Origin: Rhynchopus euleeides
Lineage: Eukaryota > Euglenozoa > Diplonemea > Diplonemida > Diplonemidae
Reading direction: 5' to 3'
NCBI GenBank assembly: GCA_963210315.1
Contig: OY723291.1
Location: 1,302,001-1,366,000, forward strand
DNA: 64,000 bases
Both the position numbers and the translations under genes were made by a program. The notes under the pieces are model-generated. The model was given only the letters and a program-made list of their open reading frames with translations. It had not been told where the DNA came from and searched no databases. Positions 45,201 to 57,557 of the stretch are shown piece by piece (position 1 is the first letter of the stretch; each line of letters begins with the position of its first letter).

Positions 45201-48200
45201 ATCAGTCGCACCGCAGACACCTCTGCCCGACACAGCTGCACCGGACACCGCCATGCCTGAGACAGTAACGCCGGGGGTATCACTCGCACCGCAGATACCT
45301 CTGCCAGATACCGCTGCGCCTGATACAACTGTCCCTGACACAGCCGCACCAGGGACATCAGTCGCACCTCAGACACCTGTGCCCGATACAGCTGCACCTG
45401 ACACCGCCGTGCCTGAGACAGTCGCACCCGGGAGTTCTGTCGCACCACAGACATCTGTACCCGACACATCTGCACCTGACACCACTATTCCTGAGACAGT
45501 TGCACCAGGGATACCTCAGACACCTCTGCCAGACACCGCTGCGCCTGATACCACTGTTCCTGACACAACCGCACCAGGAGCATCACTCGCACCTCAGACA
45601 CCTCTGCCAGACACAGCTGCACCTGATACAACTGTTCCTGAGACAACCGCACCCGGGACTTCTGTCGCACCTCAGACGCCTGTGCCCGATACAGCTGCAC
45701 CTGACACCGCCGTGCCTGAGACTGTCGCACCCGGGAGTTCTGTCGCACCACAGACGTCTGTACCCGACACATCTGCACCTGACACCACTGTTCCTGAGAC
45801 AGTTGCACCAGGGATACCTCAGACACCTCTGCCAGACACCGCTGCGCCTGACACCACTGTTCCTGACACAACTGCACCAGGAGCATCACTCGCACCTCAG
45901 ACACCTCTGCCCGACACAGCTGCACCTGACACCATTGTGCCCGAGACAGTTGCACCGGGGGTATCACTCGCACCGCAGACACCTCTGCCAGACACAGATG
46001 CACCTGATACCACTGTTCCTGAGACAACCGCACCTCGGACACCTGTGCCCGATACAGCTGCACCTGACACCGCCGTGCCTGAGACAGTCGCACCCGGGAG
46101 TTCTGTCGCACCACAGACGTCTGGACCCGATACATCTGCACCTGACACCACTGTTCCTGAGACAGTTGCACCCGGAACTTCTGTCGCGCCTCAGACACCT
46201 CTGCCCGACACTTCTGCACCTGACACCATTGTGCCAGATACCATGACACCAGGGACCTCAGCCACACCGCAGACACCTCTGCCCGACACATCAGCGCCTG
46301 ACACCACTGTTCCTGGCACCGTCGCACCCGGGGCTTCTGTCGCACCTCAGACACCTCTGCCCGACACCACTGCACCTGACACCATAGTGCCAGAGACTGT
46401 TGCACCCGGGAGTTCTGGCGCACCGCAGACACCGCTGCCCGACACAGATGCACCGGACACCATGGTGCCGGGGACAGTCGCACCAGGGACACCGCAGACA
46501 AGTGTGCCAGACACTTCTGCACCTAACACCGTTGCGCCAGATACCATCACACCAGGGGCATCAGTCGTACCGCAGACACCTCTGCCCGATACAGCTGCAC
46601 CCGATACCGCTGGGCCTGAGACAGTTGTACCAGGGACATCAGTCGCACCGCAGACAAGTGTGCCAGACACTTTTGCACCTGGCACCACTGTTCCTGACAC
46701 CGTCGCACCTGGGAGTTCTGTCGCACCGCAGACACCTCTGCCCGACACCACTGCACCTGACACCATTGTGCCGGGGACACCGCCGACAAGTGTGCCAGAC
46801 ACTTCCGCACCTGACACTGCTGTGCCTGAGACAGTCGCACCCGGAACTTCTGTCGTACCACAGACACCTCTGCCCGACACCGCTGCACCTGACACAACTG
46901 TGCCGGGGACAGTCGCACCCGGGACTTCTGTCTCACCGCAGACACCTCTGCCCGATACATCTGCACCTGACACCACTGTTCCTGAGACGGTCGCACCCGG
47001 AATTTCTGTCGCACCTCAGACACCTCTGCCCGACACAGCTGCGCCTGACACCACTGTTCCTGAGACAACCGCACCCGGGACTTCTGTCGCACCTCAGACA
47101 CCTGTGCCCGATACAGCTGCACCTGACACCGCCGTGCCAGACACCAGCACACCAGGGGCATCGGTCACACCGTCGACACCTCTGCCCGACACCGCTGCGC
47201 CTGACACCATTGTGCCTGAGACAGTTGCACCAGGGATATCACTCGCACCGCAGACCAGTGTGCCCGACACAGCTGAACCTGACACCCCCATGCCAGACAC
47301 ACTTGACCCTGAGACGGATACGCCTGCGAACTCGACTGCACCCGACACCTCTGCACCGGGGACACTTGTTCCTGAGACGGACATGCCTGCCACTTCCAGT
47401 GTACCTGACACCAGCATTCCTGACACCTCCTCACCGGAGACGCAGGTGCCTGTCAACTCGACGGCACCTGAGACCGCCAGTCCTCTCACCAATGGACCGG
47501 ACACACTTCTCCCTGAGACAGATGTGCCGATCAACTCGAGCGCACCTGACACGGTGATACCCGACACCTCTGCACCAGACACTGTTGTACCTGAGACAGA
47601 TGTGCCTACGACCTCCAGTGCACCTGATACCGCCAGCCCTGACACCTCTGCGCCAGACACTGTCGCGCCGGAGACGGATGCGCCTGGTAACTCCAGTGCA
47701 CCTGACACGACCAGCCCTGACAGCTCTGCACCGGACAGCCCTGTCCCTGACACGGATACGCCTGCCAACTCGAGCGTACCAGAGACTGCGATCCCCGACA
47801 CCTCTGCACCGGATACTGTTGTGCCGGAGACCGATGTGCCTGTCAACTCGAGCGCACCTGATACTGCGATCCCTGACACGTCGTCACCAGACACTGTTGT
47901 GCCGGAGACCGATGTGCCTGCCAACTCGAGCGCACCAGGGACTGCGATCCCCGACACCTCTGCGCCAGACACACTCGTGCCTGAGACGGACGCGCCGGAC
48001 AGCTCCAGTGCACCTGACACAGAGATCCCCGACACCTCTGCACCAGACACGCTTGTGCCTGCGACCTCCAGTGCACCTGACACCGCCAACCCTGACACCT
48101 CTGCGCCAGACACTGTCGTGCCGGAGACGGATGTGCCTGGTGGTTCCAACTCGAGCGCACCTGAGACGGGTATGCCTGACACCTCGTCACTAGACACACT

Positions 48201-51200
48201 TGTGCCTCAGACGGGAGTGCCTGCCAACTCGAGTGCGCCTGCGACTGCAATCTCCGACACGTCCGCACCTGACAGTCTTGTCCCTGAGACAGAGGTGCCG
48301 TCCAACTCGAGTGCACCTGACACCGCCAGTCCCGACACCTCTGCGCCAGACACACTTGTCCCTGAAACGGATGTGCCTGCGAACTCAAGTGCACCTGAGA
48401 CTGGCATTCCGGACACCTTGTCACCGGGCACACTTGTTCCGGAGACGGATGCGCCTGCGAACTCGAGCGCGCCTGAGACTGCGATTCCCGACACGTCGTC
48501 CCCTGGCACTGATGCGCCTGAGACGGATGCACCTGCGAACTCGAGTGCACCTGATACTGCCATTCCTGACACCTCTGCACCGGACACAATTGTTCCGGAT
48601 ACGGACGTGCCTGCCAACTCGAGCGCACCTGATACTGCCATTCCTGACACCTCTGCACCGGACACACTTGTGCCTGAGACGGAGGTGCCTGCCAACTCGA
48701 GTGCCCCTGACACGGCCATTCCTGACACCTCTGCACCTGATACGCTTGTGCCGGAGACGGATGTGCCTGGTAACTCCAGTGCACCTGACACAACCAGCCC
48801 TGACACCTCTGCACCTGATACTCTTGCGCCTGAGACAGATGTGCCTGCCAACTCGAGCGCACCGGGCACCGCCATCCCCGACACCCCTGCACCTGACACA
48901 CTTGTGCCTGAGACCGAGGTGCCTGCGAACTCAAGTGCACCTGATACTGCGATCCCCGACACTTCGTCACCGGACACGCTTGTGCCGGAGACCGATGTGC
49001 CAGCCAACTCGACTGCACCTGACACCGCCACTCCCGACACCACGTCGCCTGAGGCTCTTGTGCCTGAGACGCAGGTGCCTGACAACTCGAGTGCACCGGA
49101 GACTGCGCTCCCCGACACCTCTGCACCGGATACTGTTGTCCCTGACACAGATGTGCCTGCCAACTCCAGTGCACCTGACACCGCCGGTCCTGACACCTCT
49201 GCACCAGACACACTTGTCCCAGAGACCGACGTTCCTGCCAACTCGAGTGCACCTGATACTGCGATTCCCGACACGTCGTCACCGGACACGCTTGTGCCTG
49301 AGACCGAGGTGCCTGCCAACTCAAGCGCACCTGATACGGACATTCCAGACACCTCTGCGCCAGACACTGTTGTGCCGGAGACAGATGCGCCTGGTAACTC
49401 AAGTGCCCTTGATACGACGAGCCCTGATACCTCGTCACCAGACACGCTTGTCCCTGAGACGGATGTGCCTCCCAATTCGAGTGTACCTGACACCGCCACC
49501 CCCGACACCTCTGCACCTGACACGCTTGTGCCTGAGACCGACGTGCCTGCCAACTCGAGCGCACCAGAGACTGCGATCCCCGACACGTCGTCACCGGACA
49601 CACTTATCCCTGAGACGGATGCGCCTGAGACCGAGGTGCCTGCGAACTCAAGTGCACCTGATACTGCGATCCCCGACACGGCTGCACCGGATACTGCTGT
49701 CCCGGAGACCGAGTTGCCTGCCAACTCAAGCGCACCTGATACGGCCATTCCTGACACCTCTGCGCCAGACACGGTTGTACCGGAGACAGCTGCGCCTGGT
49801 AACTCGAGTGCACCTGACACTACCAGTCCGGACACCTCGTCACCGGACACACTTGTGCCTGAGACCGAAGTGCCTGAAAACTCAAGTGCACCTGATACTG
49901 GCATTCCCGATACCTCTGCACCTGACACACTTGTCCCAGAGACCGACGTTCCTGCCAACTCGAGTGCACCTGAGACTGCGATCCCCGACACGTCGTCACC
50001 GGACACACTTATCCCTGAGACGGATGCGCCTGAGACCGAGGTGCCTGCGAACTCAAGTGCACCTGATACTGCGATCCCCGACACGGCTGCACCGGATACT
50101 GCTGTCCCGGAGACCGAGTTGCCTGCCAACTCAAGCGCACCTGATACGGCCATTCCTGACACCTCTGCGCCAGACACGGTTGTACCGGAGACAGCTGCGC
50201 CTGGTAACTCGAGTGCACCTGACACTACCAGTCCGGACACCTCGTCACCGGACACACTTGTGCCTGAGACCGAAGTGCCTGAAAACTCAAGTGCACCTGA
50301 TACTGGCATTCCCGATACCTCTGCACCTGACACACTTGTCCCAGAGACCGACGTTCCTGCCAACTCGAGTGCACCTGATACTGCGATTCCCGACACGTCG
50401 TCACCGGACACGCTTGTGCCTGAGACCGAGGTGCCTGCCAACTCAAGCGCACCTGATACGGACATTCCAGACACCTCTGCGCCAGACACTGTTGTGCCGG
50501 AGACAGATGCGCCTGGTAACTCAAGTGCCCCTGATACGACGAGCCCTGATACCTCGTCACCAGACACGCTTGTCCCTGAGACGGATGTGCCTCCCAATTC
50601 GAGTGTACCTGACACCGCCACCCCCGACACCTCTGCACCTGACACGCTTGTGCCTGAGACCGACGTGCCTGCCAACTCGAGCGCACCAGAGACTGCGATC
50701 CCCGACACGTCGTCACCGGACACACTTATCCCTGAGACGGATGCGCCTGAGACCGAGGTGCCTGCGAACTCAAGTGCACCTGATACTGCGATCCCCGACA
50801 CGGCTGCACCGGATACTGCTGTCCCGGAGACCGAGTTGCCTGCCAACTCAAGCGCACCTGATACGGCCATTCCTGACACCTCTGCGCCAGACACGGTTGT
50901 ACCGGAGACAGCTGCGCCTGGTAACTCGAGTGCACCTGACACTACCAGTCCGGACACCTCGTCACCGGACACACTTGTGCCTGAGACCGAAGTGCCTGAA
51001 AACTCAAGTGCACCTGATACTGGCATTCCCGATACCTCTGCACCTGACACACTTGTCCCAGAGACCGACGTTCCTGCCAACTCGAGTGCACCTGATACTG
51101 CGATTCCCGACACGCCGTCACCGGACACGCTTGTGCCGGAGACAGATGTTCCTGCCAACTCCAGTGCACCTGATACGAACAGCCCCGACACGTCTGCGCC

Positions 51201-54200
51201 AGACACTGTTGTCCCGGAGACGGATGCGCCTGGTAACTCGAGTGCACCTGACACCGCGAGCCCTGACACACTTGTCCCAGAGACCGAGGTGCCTGCGAAC
51301 TCAAGCGCACCTGATACTGCGACCCCCGACACGGCTGCACCGGATACTGCTGTTCCTGACACAGATGTGCCTGCCAACTCGACTGCACCTGACACCGCCA
51401 CTCCCGACACCTCGTCGCCTGAGACTCTTGTGCCTGACACGGATACACCTGCTAACTCGAGTGTACCAGACACTGCGATCCCCGACACCTCTGCACCGGA
51501 TACTGTTGTGCCTAACACCGACGTTCCTGACACCTCTGCGCCAGACACAATTGTTCCGGATACGGACGTGCCTGCCAACTCGAGCGCACCAGGGACGGCG
51601 ATCCCCGACACCTCATCACCGGACACACATATCCCTGAGACCGAGGTGCCTGCGAACTCAAGCGCACCTGATACTGCGATCCCCGACACGGCTGCACCGG
51701 ACACTGCTGTCCCTGAGACAGATATGCCTGCCAACTCGACTGCACCAGACACCGCCACTCCCGCCACACCTGTGCCAGTCACACTTGTTCCTGACACGGA
51801 TGCGCCTGACAACTCGAGTGCACCTGATACCGCCATCCCTGCCCTGGACACTGTTGTCCCCGACACGGAAGCGCCGGGTAACTCGAGTGCGCCTGCGACT
51901 GCAATCCCCGACACGTCCGCGCCTGACAGTCTTGTCCCTGAGACAGAGGTGCCGGCCAACTCGAGTGCACCTGATACTGCCAGTCCTGACACCTCTGCGC
52001 CAGACACGCTTGTCCCTGACACGGATGCGCCTGCGAACTCGAGCGCACCTGACACTGCGATCCCCGACACGTCGTCACCGGACACTCTTGCACCTGACAC
52101 AGATGTGCCTGCCAACTCAACTGCACCGGACACACTTGTCCCTGACACGAATGTGCCTGCAACCTCGAGCGCACCTGAGACTGCCACCCCTCAACCGGAC
52201 ACTGTTGTCCCTGAGACGGATGTGCCTGGTAACTCGAGTGCACCTGACACAACCAGCCCTGACACCTCGGCACCGGACACACTTGCGCCTGAGACGGACA
52301 TACCTGAGAACTCGACTGCACCGGACACTGCAATCCCCAGCACCTCTGCACCGGACACCGCCAGCCCGGACAGCTCGGTAACTGTGACCCTTGTCCCGGA
52401 GACGGATGCGCCTGCGACCTCCAGTGCACCTGACACACCCTCTCCCAGTGCTGCAAGCACCGGCGCCCCGTCTACTCCTGTCCCGGAGACCGTTGCTCCA
52501 TCGCTTGCGCCTGAGCCTCCTGCTCTGCACGGCCCTTATGATGTCGATGTGATTCTGTCTGGACTCTCTCTAGCCGTGCTTCGTGAGAGTGAGACCCTTC
52601 CAGCTGTGAACCGCGGTGTTGCCCGCGCGCTGGATGTGCCTCTTCGTAATGTCCGCCGGTCACCCTTGGTGCTTTACGACGGCCAGGTATGTCATGCCCG
52701 TTGTTTCTCCCCCCATCAATGTCCCAGACCCACACTGAATCGCCTCTGCAGGCTGTCTTCCTCCCCTCGCTTCGCCGTTTCCTCTCCGCATCTGCTGCAC
52801 CTCTGTGCATTATTCTCCTGGAGCCCACTTGCCGTCCTGCCTTGTTATTATGATGTGTCGCTTCCTGTCTTCTCCCGCATTGCCTCCTCCTTCACGCCTT
52901 GCACCCCCACAGCCTGTTACGATCCTTAGCGAGCGTGATGCCGACGTCTTGCAAAGTAGCAATGCCACTGCGCAGGTCACATTCGAGGTGTATTCCTTGG
53001 ACCCCCAAGACACGGTATGCTTTGGATTTGTATTGCGTTGCCCACCCCAACGCGCTACCCCACACAGGTCCTGCGGCGCATTGCCGGAGACAACATCACT
53101 GTCCTGGACGCTTCCATCAAGACCGAGCTCGTTGCCGTCGGGGTCGACGTTACCAACTTCGCCGTTGAGGGTGTTGTCCCCTCCACACCAGCACCGCCCG
53201 TATTGTATGCTCACCCCCACCCCACCCCACGCCACCACCACCACCTCCTCCAACAGTCTCGTGGAAGAGGACGACGAGTCTCTGCTGGAGCAGCCTTTAG
53301 TCATCGTGATGTTGAGTGCCATCGGTTGTCTCCTGATCCTAATCGTGCTGATCCTGGTCTACCTGAAGAGGCGTAGGAGGCTCATCAAACGTGTCAGCGA
53401 GACGGACGAGGACTGTTTCGATGACTTCGACGTTGAGAACGCTGCGTCTGGTGGGCCTCCCTCCTCTAGGGCAGGAACCGCTCGTCAGGACATGAGCTCT
53501 CGGGCCTCGAGCTACCAGACGACCCGCCACACGCAGAAGGTGATCGGCCCCTCCGCCGCGTCGCCCGCACGCTCGGAGGCAGAGCCATCGCCCCGCCCCG
53601 CCAACCCCTTCGACGACCTCCGCACGTCGCAGCCGCAGCCGCAGCCATCCCCACCGCCTGCAGCGGCTCCCGCCACCGCCTCGCCTGTCCTGCCGCAGCG
53701 CCTGATGTGGTCCCCAGGGGCAGGCCCCTTGTCTCCGCCCCGTTGGAACAGCGCAGCGCAGCCCAACGGGCAGCACCTGACAAGCTACCCGGTTCTTCCC
53801 CCGCCGCCTCAGGGGATGTCGGTTGCGTCTGATCACCCCGTGTCGCCGATGGATAACTCCATAAAAGAGATGGTGCAGGTCGTGGAGGTGATGCGTGCGA
53901 AGAAGGCTGTGCAGCGCCAGTTTGCGGCGAGCGCTGCCGGGAAGGGGAGGTCCCCGAGCCGGCGTGACTTTGAGATCGCGCATGCGGAGATGCTTCTGAT
54001 CGCAGGGCATCTGAAGGAGACGCGGAGCTACAAGATTTACAAGAGCCGGATGCGGCACTCTACGAACAACTCCTCGCTCTTCAGACAGGTCTCCCAGTCG
54101 CGCAGCATGGCGACCGACACGAGCTTCGATCTCGACTCCAGCGACGAGCGTGATATCGTCGGGCTGTTGGGTCCGCTGGACATCCGGACGAAGGGCAATG

Positions 54201-54871
54201 CCATCGTGGAGCTTGTCCTGAAGTATTCAGGGTGCCCCAGAGTGAAGGATGTGACTGGTGCTGACCTCAACTCGGCCCTTCTCAACATCGTGATGAGCGC
54301 TGTTCGCAACATGCGCTCTGTCACGGAGACGCGTCTAACACCGAGGGAGGTGTACATTGCGTGCCCAGACCTGTTCCGGCTGTATCGGGTGTGCCACGAC
54401 TCTGCGGCCTATCCGCAGTTCCGGGCAGAGAGGGAATCCCTCAAGAAGGACTCCGGAAACATCAAAGTGAGAGGGCACGGCGTTGGTGTTGCGGTTCCTT
54501 ATGCAGCACACCTGACTGTGAAGGATCTGAAGCGTGCCGTGCACAAGGCGACAGGGCACTCTGTCTCGAAGATATCCCTGGCGTTTGAAGGGCATCTGAC
54601 CCTGGAGCCTCAGAAGGAGATGGTGTCCTCCTTCGGCGTGGTGAGGGGGAGCAGCGTGCAGTGCACCGTGTCTGTCTCACCCGATGCTGCGTGGATGGGG
54701 GGCTCACAGCCGAGGCACCGTGTGCTGCCGCCGCAGGAGCCTTCGTTTGACGAGGAGTCAGGAGGGGCCGTGGAGTTCATCCCTGTCGTGTCGCCCGCTT
54801 CGCATGCCATCTCGGAGGGGGGCGGGGCGCACCCGCCACCCCCGGGCCTGAGCACCGATCATCTCATCTAG
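36262..54871 (+). CDS. Giant Pro-Thr-rich, acidic cell-surface protein with transmembrane segment and cytoplasmic tail
   Basis: Exons 36262-52686, 52913-53014, 53068-53204 and 53257-54871 give about 6,092 residues. Residues 40-58 are a hydrophobic span (signal anchor or uncleaved signal). Residues about 170-2575 and 2735-5415 are thousands of pentapeptides of the form x-P-[DE]-T-x (for example SPDTAVPETAS), with no Lys/Arg and one acid about every five residues. An intervening globular part (about 2590-2730) has six or so cysteines and NGNCTM/NGSCVA sequons. The third repeat zone (from 47.3 kb) adds NSSAP, an N-glycosylation sequon, every 25-30 residues. Residues about 5424-5555 form an alpha/beta juxtamembrane domain, perhaps SEA-like, then a span (5569-5591), KRRRR and a 500-residue tail ending in a ubiquitin-like fold. 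Synonymous codons vary while the peptide is kept, which supports coding. Two introns of 53 and 52 nt are unusually small; all donors are GTATG. Confidence 0.85.
36780..43970 (+). repeat. Coding minisatellite I: 15-bp pentapeptide repeats with PLTDAP/STPAP higher-order units
   Basis: Within the giant gene. The base period is 15 bp (x-P-x-T-x). Higher-order units of about 40 residues alternate VPDTMSPDTAVPETASPVT with VPLTDAPSTPAPVST. Copies differ mainly at synonymous sites and in the variable residue. Confidence 0.9.
44640..45300 (+). repeat. Three tandem 216-bp units in the giant gene
   Basis: A 72-codon block beginning CTCTGCCAGATACTTTTGC recurs at 44651, 44867 and 45083, an exact 216-bp spacing, with virtually no differences: a recent in-frame tandem duplication. 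Confidence 0.9.
49560..51110 (+). repeat. Large segmental duplications in the giant gene (405 and 717 bp)
   Basis: A block starting at 49604 recurs at 50009 and at 50726; the 210-bp stretch compared has the same translation in all three places. The offsets are 405 and 717 bp, both multiples of three and of 15 or near it, so the reading frame is kept. The duplications must be recent. Confidence 0.85.
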
Positions 54872-56178
54872 GTAGGCCTCAGAGCTCCCTGGGTGATACT
54901 TTTGTGGGGAAACACGATGAAACCCGTACCCCTTACCCCCTTCCCTCCCCGGTTATCCCTGTATGCGGCGAAGCTTGTCTTGCACCGTTGAATCCCCCCC
55001 CCCCCCGGTTATCCCCAGTTTACCTTTTTTTCTATTTCGCGACCCCCCCTCCTCCTCCCCCCTCGTGTAGTGGAGCGCCAGAAGGAATGTACCCTGCCAC
55101 TTTTTCTATCTTCCTGACTTGCATGTCCGTGGTTGCAAACCCCACACCCCCTCGCCCTCATGAACGGTTGCATGTTCTGATGTTGCTGTACTGACATTAC
55201 TTATTTTTTGCAGGGTGACAGATCAGAGGTGTCGGGGAAATTTGGGAAGCATCAGAGCACGCTCGCTGCGACCTACACACAAAAGCTTGACGTGTGTGCG
55301 ATGTGGTGATTGGCAGCGCACTGGAAATGACGATGTCATCATCAATATCGTGAACCAGCGAAGGGAACACACTGTGCATTCTTTCTTTCGAATTTCAGCA
55401 CCGCGCCGCAGAGAGGGCTGTCAACCGCTATTCTTTGGCTGCCGTGCGCAGCCCTCACAGAAGTGCCTCTGAGGTGACTCTGATATACGTCATCCCATAT
55501 GGATTCGTCATTCCCTCTCTCTCTCTCTCTCTCTTCCCCTCCATTCCATGCCATACTCTCCAAAACTCTTTTCGCGTGATTGAGCCCGTGCCGCCTGTAC
55601 TTCTCTTTACCCATCTCTATCCAGCTGAAGGTGTTGCCTCCAATGTGATTCGCAATGAAAGCAGAACTTCCTCGGTTGCGCATCTGAAGGAAGTTTTTAT
55701 TTCTTCTTTAGAGGGGGTCACACTCCCCCCCCCCCCCCCAAAGAAATCAGTCTTTTATTCAGCAGCAGAAGCAGGTGGTTCCTGCCACAACCCGTAAAGG
55801 AGCGCCACACCCAAAATTCTCCCCACCCCCGCCCTTGGGGCAGATGGGGCTTTTGTGTGTTCAAGGTCTGATGAGCCCTTTTCCCAGCAGACAAAGCCCA
55901 TATCCTTTGCAATTTCAAAACCCACTGCTACGCGCATCGCTGTCGCAAGGGATATGAGGTGATGGGTGCGGGGGGGGGGGGGTTGCTATGGGCACGTTTT
56001 GCCCGATAAAAAATACAAACAAAGTAAACCGAACTGTCTTGCTCTGCTCTCCCTTTCTTATTCTAGTTACGAGCGACGGCGGAGCGAAGTCGCAAAGTAG
56101 CGAAGTCGTACAACCAAGGCTTCAGGATTAGCACCTTTCATGCCACTTATCAGGGCCTCAACAAAGCCTTGATACACG

Positions 56179-56262
56179 AGTGCTCAACAAAAAGTAGTCC
56201 GGGTCTGATCTCACACACATTAGCTGGACAGGGTGCCGACCGGAAAGCGAAAAGTACGATTT
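56179..56262 (+). repeat. Dispersed repeat R1, copy 2
   Basis: Matches 25855-25940 in the blocks GCTCAACAAAAAGTAGTCCGG, AGCTGGACAGGGTG and AAAGCGAAAAGTACGATT, with differing bases between. Confidence 0.65.
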
Positions 56263-57251
56263 TTATCTTCCCTTTGGATTCAACCCCGCCCCCGCCCCCC
56301 CCCCCCCTCGACAGCGAATATTATCTCCCGTTGAGCCTCCCCTCCCCTCGACATGTTCCAGAAGCCGAGGCAGCTTTGATCGCCAGCAAACATAACCATT
56401 TGCATCTAGGGCGATGTGCGAAGGCTTCTGGCAAGAAACTGTGCTACACTAAGTTGACACACACCCCACGCACTCGGCGGTGAAAAAAAAACTACTCATC
56501 TGCATACAGCACTGAGGAGGTTTGGCACCACCGCCCTGCCCCTTCGCACATATCGAGCACTTCCTTGAAGGCGCGTAAGCTTCTTTGTCCTTTTTTGAAT
56601 AAAGGGGCTACCGCCACAACCACCTCCCCCCCTCCCCCCAATAGCCAACGAATCACATGCCTATTCAACTGCCTTTGAGTGAACATATATCTCTGTGAAC
56701 CGCTGCAGGGTCTGCTGCACACCGGCCAGATCTCCGCTGGCCGGCCGTTGTGAGTGTGGGTTGCGGCCGGGACGCCAACCCTTGACCTGCCTGAGGGAGA
56801 CGCATCCGGGCGCAGTGCCATTTGTCCTGTCTGCCGTGGTGGGGGCGGTGAGCGCCGCACCCCCCTTTCTCTTCTTTCGTTCCGCGTTTTATTTTCTTTC
56901 TGTTTCGTGTCCTGCATTCGACCTGAAAGGAAAGGTTGGGGTGGGACTCTCTTTGTATCCCTGGTTGCACACCGCAAAGCCACAGCGAAGGACAATGTCT
57001 TGGGGCTATTTATGATGCACGCCAGCACAGCCATGATGCCGGGGAGGAGAACCCGGGAACCAGGTTGTCTCAGGTGCAGTGCGAGAAAGACCGAGACGAG
57101 TGCGCCCGGGAAGGTGCCCTCAAACGTATCCAAGGCACATCACCCATTATCAGTAGCCGCAACAAAGTGGCTGTTGGAGCACGGCACGTATGCCCGATGG
57201 ATAAGGCAATTCACGGGCACTTCGCTCAAACCGTTCAAATACCAGCGGTAT

Positions 57252-57359
57252 GGGGGTCTTCGCTGGTCGACAAACTTCGACAAACTTCGTCAGTTTTCAG
57301 CCAATTCAACAGGAAATGCACCAAAATGCACTGACGATCACCCCGTAGCGAAGACCCCC
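57252..57359. mobile_element. 108-bp MITE of the GGGGGTCTTCGC family, copy 2
   Basis: Same length and apparently same sequence as the copy at 34730-34837. TAT flanks both ends (57249-57251 and 57360-57362), a different 3-bp target duplication, so the two are independent insertions. Confidence 0.9.
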
Positions 57360-57557
57360 TATGTGTCTCGACGTCTTTCTCAATCTCTGTGTATCGTTCT
57401 TTCTCCTTTGGGGTTCTCTGTTCACCAAAGGGCCCGAGAAACAGCCAGTCAGGAATCGGTGTAGCATAGATGGCAAAAGGCATTCTGGATAGTGCAGCAT
57501 TCAGGGGAAAATATTCGGATCGAAAACAGCCGCCCCGGTGGTGCCCGAAAAAAAATA

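Noticed and set aside
36582-52187. Very long minus-strand and alternative plus-strand frames across the giant gene
   Set aside because: These are shadows of the x-P-D-T-x repeat, whose codons have no stops in the other frames. The real frame keeps its residues while codons vary synonymously and joins to a membrane span and tail.
56722-56744. Perfect 8-bp hairpin as a regulatory site
   Set aside because: A single short palindrome in GC-rich sequence with no gene nearby and no second copy seen; chance cannot be excluded.
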